A stretch of DNA of 64,000 bases, taken from positions 558,001 through 622,000 of the forward strand of contig JAKZHN010000016.1 in NCBI GenBank assembly GCA_037179335.1, written 5' to 3'. The notes beneath the pieces are model-generated. The model saw only the letters and a list, made by a program, of their open reading frames with translations, ran no database searches and had not been told where the DNA came from. The DNA is from Cyclaneusma minus (Eukaryota > Ascomycota > Leotiomycetes > Marthamycetales > Marthamycetaceae). Numbering within the stretch: position 1 is the first letter of the stretch; each line of letters starts with the position of its first letter. The position numbers and the translations under genes are program-made. Below are positions 59,060 through 64,000 of the stretch, in pieces.

Positions 59060-60267
59060 ATGGAAGTCGATCCCGACGCGCATTCATCTCGAGAAGCTGA
59101 TCGTCCGGATCCCAGCTCCATGATCGTCGGCCACGCCATGCGCTCCACCAACCAAGCCAGTTCGAGTGGAGACTACACCCCAACACTGTCGCAGCCGAGG
59201 ATAGCAAGGCCCTATGATGCGGAAACACTGTATGCTGTCCAGCCTCGACTTTCTCGTGCCTCGTGCTCAAACCCTAACCTCCAAAACGCAGACTGTCCAC
59301 GCGCTCCTTGTATGCAAACGAGATCGACTACGACATAGAGAACGACAGGCGCTATGTCACGGGCTACCATATGCCGAACGATGAGAACGAACAGGACCGG
59401 CTGGCCATAACTCATCAGGTCTATCTCTACCTGTTCGACGACAAACTCACCACAGTCCCTCTTGACAATCCAAGTCGCATTATCGACATTGGTACGGGTA
59501 CCGGCGAGTGGGCCATAGACATGGGAGAGCGCTATCCCAACGCAGATGTCATAGGGACTGACATTTCCGCCATTCAGTCGACCGCCGTGCCGCCCAACGT
59601 CTTCTTCGAGATAGACAATGCAGAAAACGAGTGGCCACGCACCCTGGACAGCTTCGACCTCATCCACATGCGCAATATGCGTGGCAGCTTCAAGGACTGG
59701 AACTTCATCTACCGCCAATCTTGGAAACACCTCAGGCCTGGCGGCTGGGTAGAGATCATCGACTTTGACGATTACAAGTCCATCACAGAATACTTCCCCC
59801 CCGACTCACAGGTTCATGAATATCTCCGTGCCCTTGGAATTGCTTTCCACAAAGCCGGCCGCCCCATGAATGTCGACCACCTTGATCCAGAGACTTTCAC
59901 TAAACTAGGACTTGTCGACGTACGACTCACAGACCACAAGATTCCCATTGGGACCTGGCCCGACGATCCCAAGGGGAAGAGCACGGGGAAGCTTTGGCTT
60001 TTGGCCACCCTGGACGCCTTAGAAGCAGCAAGCTTGAGGCTCTTGACGCAGGAACTCGGCTGGCAGGCTAGCGAAGTCAGCCGGATCTGCGATAATATCG
60101 GCAGAGAGTTAAAGAGTGTGGCCCTCAACAAGGAAAGGGCCCACGGCTTGAGCGTGGGGGTGAAAGTGCTGGTGGGCCGCAAACCGACGTTCGAAGAGAC
60201 GGCTAACGGCATTGCCTACGCAGGACATCAATATGAAAGGCATTCCGTGTCGCATGGTGGGGGGTAG
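59060..60267 (+). CDS. LaeA-like SAM-dependent methyltransferase
   Basis: Exons 59060-59229 and 59292-60267 give 381 aa (donor GTATGC, branch CCTAAC, acceptor GCAG). It carries the pattern of the LaeA/UMTA-like family: a polar N-terminus, the upstream motif YHMPNDENEQDRLAITHQVY, SAM-binding motif I IIDIGTGTGEWAIDMGERYP (about 119-138) followed by VIGTDISAIQ, the DSFDLIHMRNMRGSFKDW segment, and HLRPGGWVEIIDFDD. LaeA itself is a global regulator of secondary metabolism and development, but the family is large and most members are uncharacterised, so this is a fold-level call. The start at 59060 is the first in-frame ATG; the frame remains open above it. No biosynthetic cluster is adjacent. Confidence 0.88.
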
Positions 60268-61195
60268 GATGCTTCCGCTTTGACAGATCCATATGTATGG
60301 TGAGATTCGGTCAGAACGGAGAGGGACCTGATCGGAGAGGAAGTGCTCGACCGAGCAGTTGTTCTGCTCAGAGCCTTCTTGACCGAGACCTGGTTATTTG
60401 TTGTCTCGCTTTGCATTTGTTTTTTCTGGATGGCGATTGCCTACTCGCCGGTTTGTTGTCGAACATCCGTGGCTTGTACGATATGAAAGGACAAAAGGAA
60501 CATCCATACTCATTGAAGACTCGTGAGATCTCGTGTGCTCCCGACTGAATTGTTGTTGGCAGTTGGCGAGCATATGTGGCGGCTCTGGTTGGCCTCGCGG
60601 CACTCGGCCCGGCTTGGCATCATCAGCTCGTAGCTCTTCGGCAAACAGAACACAGTCAGAAGCACCTCCGACCATACGCAAAAAGGCGGCTGACATGACT
60701 GTTGAGAACTTGGCCAGCTCTGGTGGGAAGGTAGGTGAGCCGCCACAGACCACGCCTTAGTCCGCCGCGATTTGATGTGATGATATCGCTTTTCTTACAT
60801 CTTGCTGTTTTCGGCTATGTGGCCTCGGGCGGGAGCTCTAGTATGTTAGTCTTTTCAGAAGCTGGCTCCCCCCAGTCTCCGGTCGTGCTCTCTCAAATTA
60901 TACTTTCTCGCTCGCATCCTCTCCCTCTCCCTCTGAAAGTTACATCGCCATTGAGGCGCATCATCGATTTTCTCTCATTATTACCATCGAGCACAAGCTT
61001 TCGCGCCCCGGAATCAAGAAGCCTACGGGCCTGTGCCTTGCATGCATTCCCCAGCACTACCGTCCTCCGCCGCCCCAGCCCTCTACATGTAAAACCCGGG
61101 AGCAATCGCACATCACTATCACGCCATACATCGCGAGCGATTCATCCAAATTGATCTGCGAAAGTCAGACCGACCTCGCTCCTTAATCTCAGAAC
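60268..61195. other. Intergenic region
   Basis: 3' end of the methyltransferase gene and promoter of the last gene, with a CT-rich leader from about 60890. No other gene was supported. Confidence 0.5.
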
Positions 61196-63772
61196 ATGTC
61201 GTTCATATTTAACTCCCTCTCCGCCCTCTCCGCCTCCATCGACACCACCACTGCACATCTTGCCCGCCGGCAAAGGCAGCCGCCTTCACGCCGCCAGAGG
61301 CCGGCTCTTGCACACCGACGGCCGTCGTTGGCGCCGACTTCAAGCGGTAACCATGGCCCTCTTACCACATTACGGAACCCCTACAGTGCCGTGCAAGCCC
61401 TCTTCCTCTCCATCCCTACCTTCGGGATCCCAACATGGAGACTGTCGTTCTTTGTTCTGGCAATAGTGTCTATGCAATTGACTCTCCGAGATCTTTTTCT
61501 ACATCCCCCGTCACTATCCCACTTGCAAGAAGGGGACTCCCGGACTACTTTTCCAATTCCATGGCGGTCGATATTGTTTATTTTTGTGAGCACCTTCTCT
61601 ACTCATGCGGCGACGTTGCGATTGAGACCGGGCGAAGACCCCGACCTCCTGAGCCCACGTGTACTACTCGGCCTAGCATTTCCGTGGGCCAGTATGGCAA
61701 CGAGCTTAGAGGGTGTAGTCAGGGGACTCAGATCTCGAGTGCGGAAAGGGGGAGCTGTACAGGAGGGTACGAAGAGCCAGGTCGAGCAAGAAGTCAGAGA
61801 TGCAAGAATGGGCGGCGCGCTCTGCACAATCGTGCGAACACGAGGCTGGGAGCCTGTCAATGGTATGGTGCTGCCGGGTGTCGAAATTGTCGGTGATATT
61901 AAGCATAAGCGCGGACTCGACGAGGACGATGCGGAATCAGAGCCGTTCAAGTTGGAGGTTTCTGGCGGTGCGAATTTACACTACGTCGACGATGAGCGGG
62001 TTTTAGCAGGTACGAAGTTGCGAGCGAAGGATTTGGAGAACTCGGGATACCGGATCGCCCTTCTGCCTGACAATGTGGAGGTTGAGATCAACCCGGCTTG
62101 GCTTTGTGACGAGTATCGCGCTATGCTATGCAACGAAGAAGACGAAGTAGAGACAGAAAAAGAGGACTCGATAAGTCCCGAGGACATGGAGAAAATCCTG
62201 GAACGGGTGGCGGCAATCGATACGAAACCACGGCGAAGAGTTAGGGCTGCAAACGAGGCAGCAGCAGCGCAAGAGGCCGAGCTTCACGATCTCGATTTCG
62301 ACTTGGGAGGGATGGGAGACGCATTCAACGAGACTGACGATGAGATGGCCCCAGAGTCATTGCCAGAGAACTCGCCCATGATGAGTACTTTCTCGGCCTT
62401 GCCTACTCCGCCTGCGACACCGGATGACAGCCCGGCCAGTGACTTTTTTGCACGCTCGCCAATTGCTGCGAAATCCCCCTCTTCTACCGCCCTACTTTTT
62501 CCTCCAGTACAAGTCTCATCGCGGAGGCCGTCACTGGCTCCCAAGGCGGAGGAGCCGCCGAAGCCAGCCCGTTCGAGTACCAACAAGTCTCCCAAACGAG
62601 GCCTCTATATTCGGACCGTCGCGACGACCCCTCAAATTGCCCTGGGAACATCATACGCCCTTTTCCTCTTATACACGCTGCATTCCCTACATCCCGCTAT
62701 ATTTCCCTCTTCTCCATCTGCCCCCTCCAATAGGTCACTCTGGGCCTTCGTTCTCGCCACACTTACCCATCTCGCCGATGGCACGGCCCATGAGATTTTA
62801 TCCTTCTTCTCGACTGTCCACGACAAACCCGACTCACACACAACCAGTTTGGCGCCTGGCGTTCCGGCCTTGGCACTTCTGCTGCTCCCCTACATCTTTG
62901 GGACGATGCTTTCGACACTCTCAAACGTGCTCACGCCTTCCTACGACAAGCTCACGTTGGTTTGTAGTGCCGAGATGGAAGAAGCTCTTGCCTACCAATC
63001 TTGGATCAATGAATTTGGCCTTCCTAAGGAGGGCTGTGTTGCAAGAGTAGTCCAGGAATCCGTTCCAAGCATTGCCAAGAAAGACTCCAGAAGCTCATTT
63101 CTCCAGAACATCAAAAGCGCAGTGATGGGCAGAGTACAAGTCGTCACGGCAACATTCGAGTCTGTCGACCCATTCCGCGGAGAATACAGGGTCCACAACG
63201 AAGCTGAAAACGAATTCTATTTGGGCAAGATAACGCCTAATGAACAAACAGCCGAGGCAGGAGCGCGCCGTGTTCGGATCCCCCAATGTCTCTCTTACAC
63301 TCGCTCATCTGACTCGGAGCGCTGGAGCGCCAGCAGCAGTACTTTCTGGATCTGCTGTGCATTTCTTGGTCTCAGCATCACGCCGTACACTCTTGTGACC
63401 TTCCCTTTCCTCATCGGGGCCTTCAGCATCCCCAATCACTTGATCTCCGGGCTCAGTCCTCTACTGGCTTCCCGCACTATGGTGGACCAGCTTGTGCAGC
63501 AGTTTGGCGGCATGAACCCGACGTTGCGGGCCTTTAAGGTCTTTTATCTGCTCATAGGTGTTGCGACGAGCGTGATGGGTGTCAGTCTCCCGGCGCTGAT
63601 CCGCAGGGAGGGTAAAGTCTGGTCGGGAATCGAGGCTGCAGAAAGGGAAAATGGACGGAGATGGTGGCGGGCTGGTTGGACTGTTGGACTGGGCAGTTTG
63701 GGTTGGATGATGCTTGTGGGCGGTGGGGTCGGGGTTGAAAGTGTTGCCAGAGGGGCTGGTGTTTTGGGTTGA
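61196..63772 (+). CDS. Large multi-helix membrane protein of unknown function
   Basis: A single 858-aa frame without introns. Hydrophobic helices occur near the N-terminus (LSFFVLAIVSMQLTLRDLFL, SILFIFVSTFSTHAATL, VLLGLAFPWASMATSL). They are followed by a long soluble part with acidic and Ser/Pro-rich stretches (EEDEVETEKEDSIS, PTPPATPDDSP), then helices in the second half (IALGTSYALFLLYTLHSL, ALALLLLPYIFGTMLSTLSN, FWICCAFLGLSITPYTLVTF, FKVFYLLIGVATSVMGVSLP) and a last helix at the C-terminus (GLGSLGWMMLVGGGVGV). The N-terminal 60 residues are basic. I do not recognise a family. Codon pattern and length make it a real gene, but its function and membrane location are unknown. Confidence 0.75.
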   Translation: MSFIFNSLSALSASIDTTTAHLARRQRQPPSRRQRPALAHRRPSLAPTSSGNHGPLTTLRNPYSAVQALFLSIPTFGIPTWRLSFFVLAIVSMQLTLRDLFLHPPSLSHLQEGDSRTTFPIPWRSILFIFVSTFSTHAATLRLRPGEDPDLLSPRVLLGLAFPWASMATSLEGVVRGLRSRVRKGGAVQEGTKSQVEQEVRDARMGGALCTIVRTRGWEPVNGMVLPGVEIVGDIKHKRGLDEDDAESEPFKLEVSGGANLHYVDDERVLAGTKLRAKDLENSGYRIALLPDNVEVEINPAWLCDEYRAMLCNEEDEVETEKEDSISPEDMEKILERVAAIDTKPRRRVRAANEAAAAQEAELHDLDFDLGGMGDAFNETDDEMAPESLPENSPMMSTFSALPTPPATPDDSPASDFFARSPIAAKSPSSTALLFPPVQVSSRRPSLAPKAEEPPKPARSSTNKSPKRGLYIRTVATTPQIALGTSYALFLLYTLHSLHPAIFPSSPSAPSNRSLWAFVLATLTHLADGTAHEILSFFSTVHDKPDSHTTSLAPGVPALALLLLPYIFGTMLSTLSNVLTPSYDKLTLVCSAEMEEALAYQSWINEFGLPKEGCVARVVQESVPSIAKKDSRSSFLQNIKSAVMGRVQVVTATFESVDPFRGEYRVHNEAENEFYLGKITPNEQTAEAGARRVRIPQCLSYTRSSDSERWSASSSTFWICCAFLGLSITPYTLVTFPFLIGAFSIPNHLISGLSPLLASRTMVDQLVQQFGGMNPTLRAFKVFYLLIGVATSVMGVSLPALIRREGKVWSGIEAAERENGRRWWRAGWTVGLGSLGWMMLVGGGVGVESVARGAGVLG

Positions 63773-64000
63773 TCAATATTAGAAGAGCGGAACGGTCTAG
63801 GATCTGGAACCCAATAATATTATCAGGTATTCGATTTTGGTGTCAACTCAAGTAGTACAGGCGCAGAGTGTTTCTCTTTTTCGCATCATTCGCTCCCAAG
63901 TCCCAATGAGCCGGGAAACGAACGGTGGCGCTCCCTGGCTAAGATAAGCATCGTGTTTTAGGGGGTTCCCTTTCCCACTGTCTCGAATTGAGATTGCACA
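63773..64000. other. 3' flank to the window end
   Basis: Short downstream region of the last gene; no feature was seen. Confidence 0.4.

Overview
This 64 kb window is nuclear DNA from a filamentous ascomycete (Pezizomycotina). The evidence is short spliceosomal introns with GTAWGT-like donors and CTAAC/CTGAC branch sites, genes found only in or typical of this group (a GRG-1/CCG-1-type glucose-repressible protein, a CYA-5-like PPR protein, a LaeA-like methyltransferase, a DUF3112-type seven-helix protein), eukaryotic tRNA genes, and a block of very AT-rich DNA with the transition-only divergence expected of RIP (repeat-induced point mutation). I cannot place it to class or species.

Layout, 1-21.5 kb: a truncated seven-helix membrane protein (minus strand, cut by the left edge), a glutamine-rich FAR1/WRKY-GCM1-type zinc-finger regulator, a large mitochondrial PPR protein divergent from phosphomevalonate kinase (ERG8), tRNA-Ala(AGC) and an intron-containing tRNA-His(GTG) on opposite strands, the small GRG-1-like gene with two tandem candidate last exons, an emopamil-binding-protein (EXPERA) homologue, and an F-box-like protein of unknown role.

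21.5-36 kb is the accessory part. It holds a 1.1 kb foldback element with TA target duplications, a damaged relative of it, an (ACCT)n/(AGGT)n repeat, one gene for a four-helix membrane protein with a long serine-rich tail and an apparently long leader, and then about 5.8 kb of extremely AT-rich DNA. That block has a pair of direct repeats near its ends that differ over a 26-base stretch only by transitions, and its base skew switches from T/G-rich to A/C-rich near its middle. It stops about 0.5 kb before RAD23.

36-64 kb is a gene-dense housekeeping stretch, all on the plus strand: RAD23 (six introns), an arginine/glycine- and proline-rich protein of unknown function, eIF6 (TIF6), a Swi5-family recombination mediator, an unusual protein joining a caspase-like domain that lacks its catalytic histidine to C2H2 zinc fingers, a full-length ABCB multidrug-type transporter, coatomer epsilon, a LaeA-like methyltransferase and a multi-helix membrane protein of unknown function. 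The genes do not form one pathway. RAD23 and Swi5 both act in DNA repair, and eIF6, coatomer epsilon and ERG8 are core functions. No biosynthetic gene cluster is visible around the LaeA-like enzyme or the ABC transporter. All exon boundaries are read by eye from splice signals and frame continuity.
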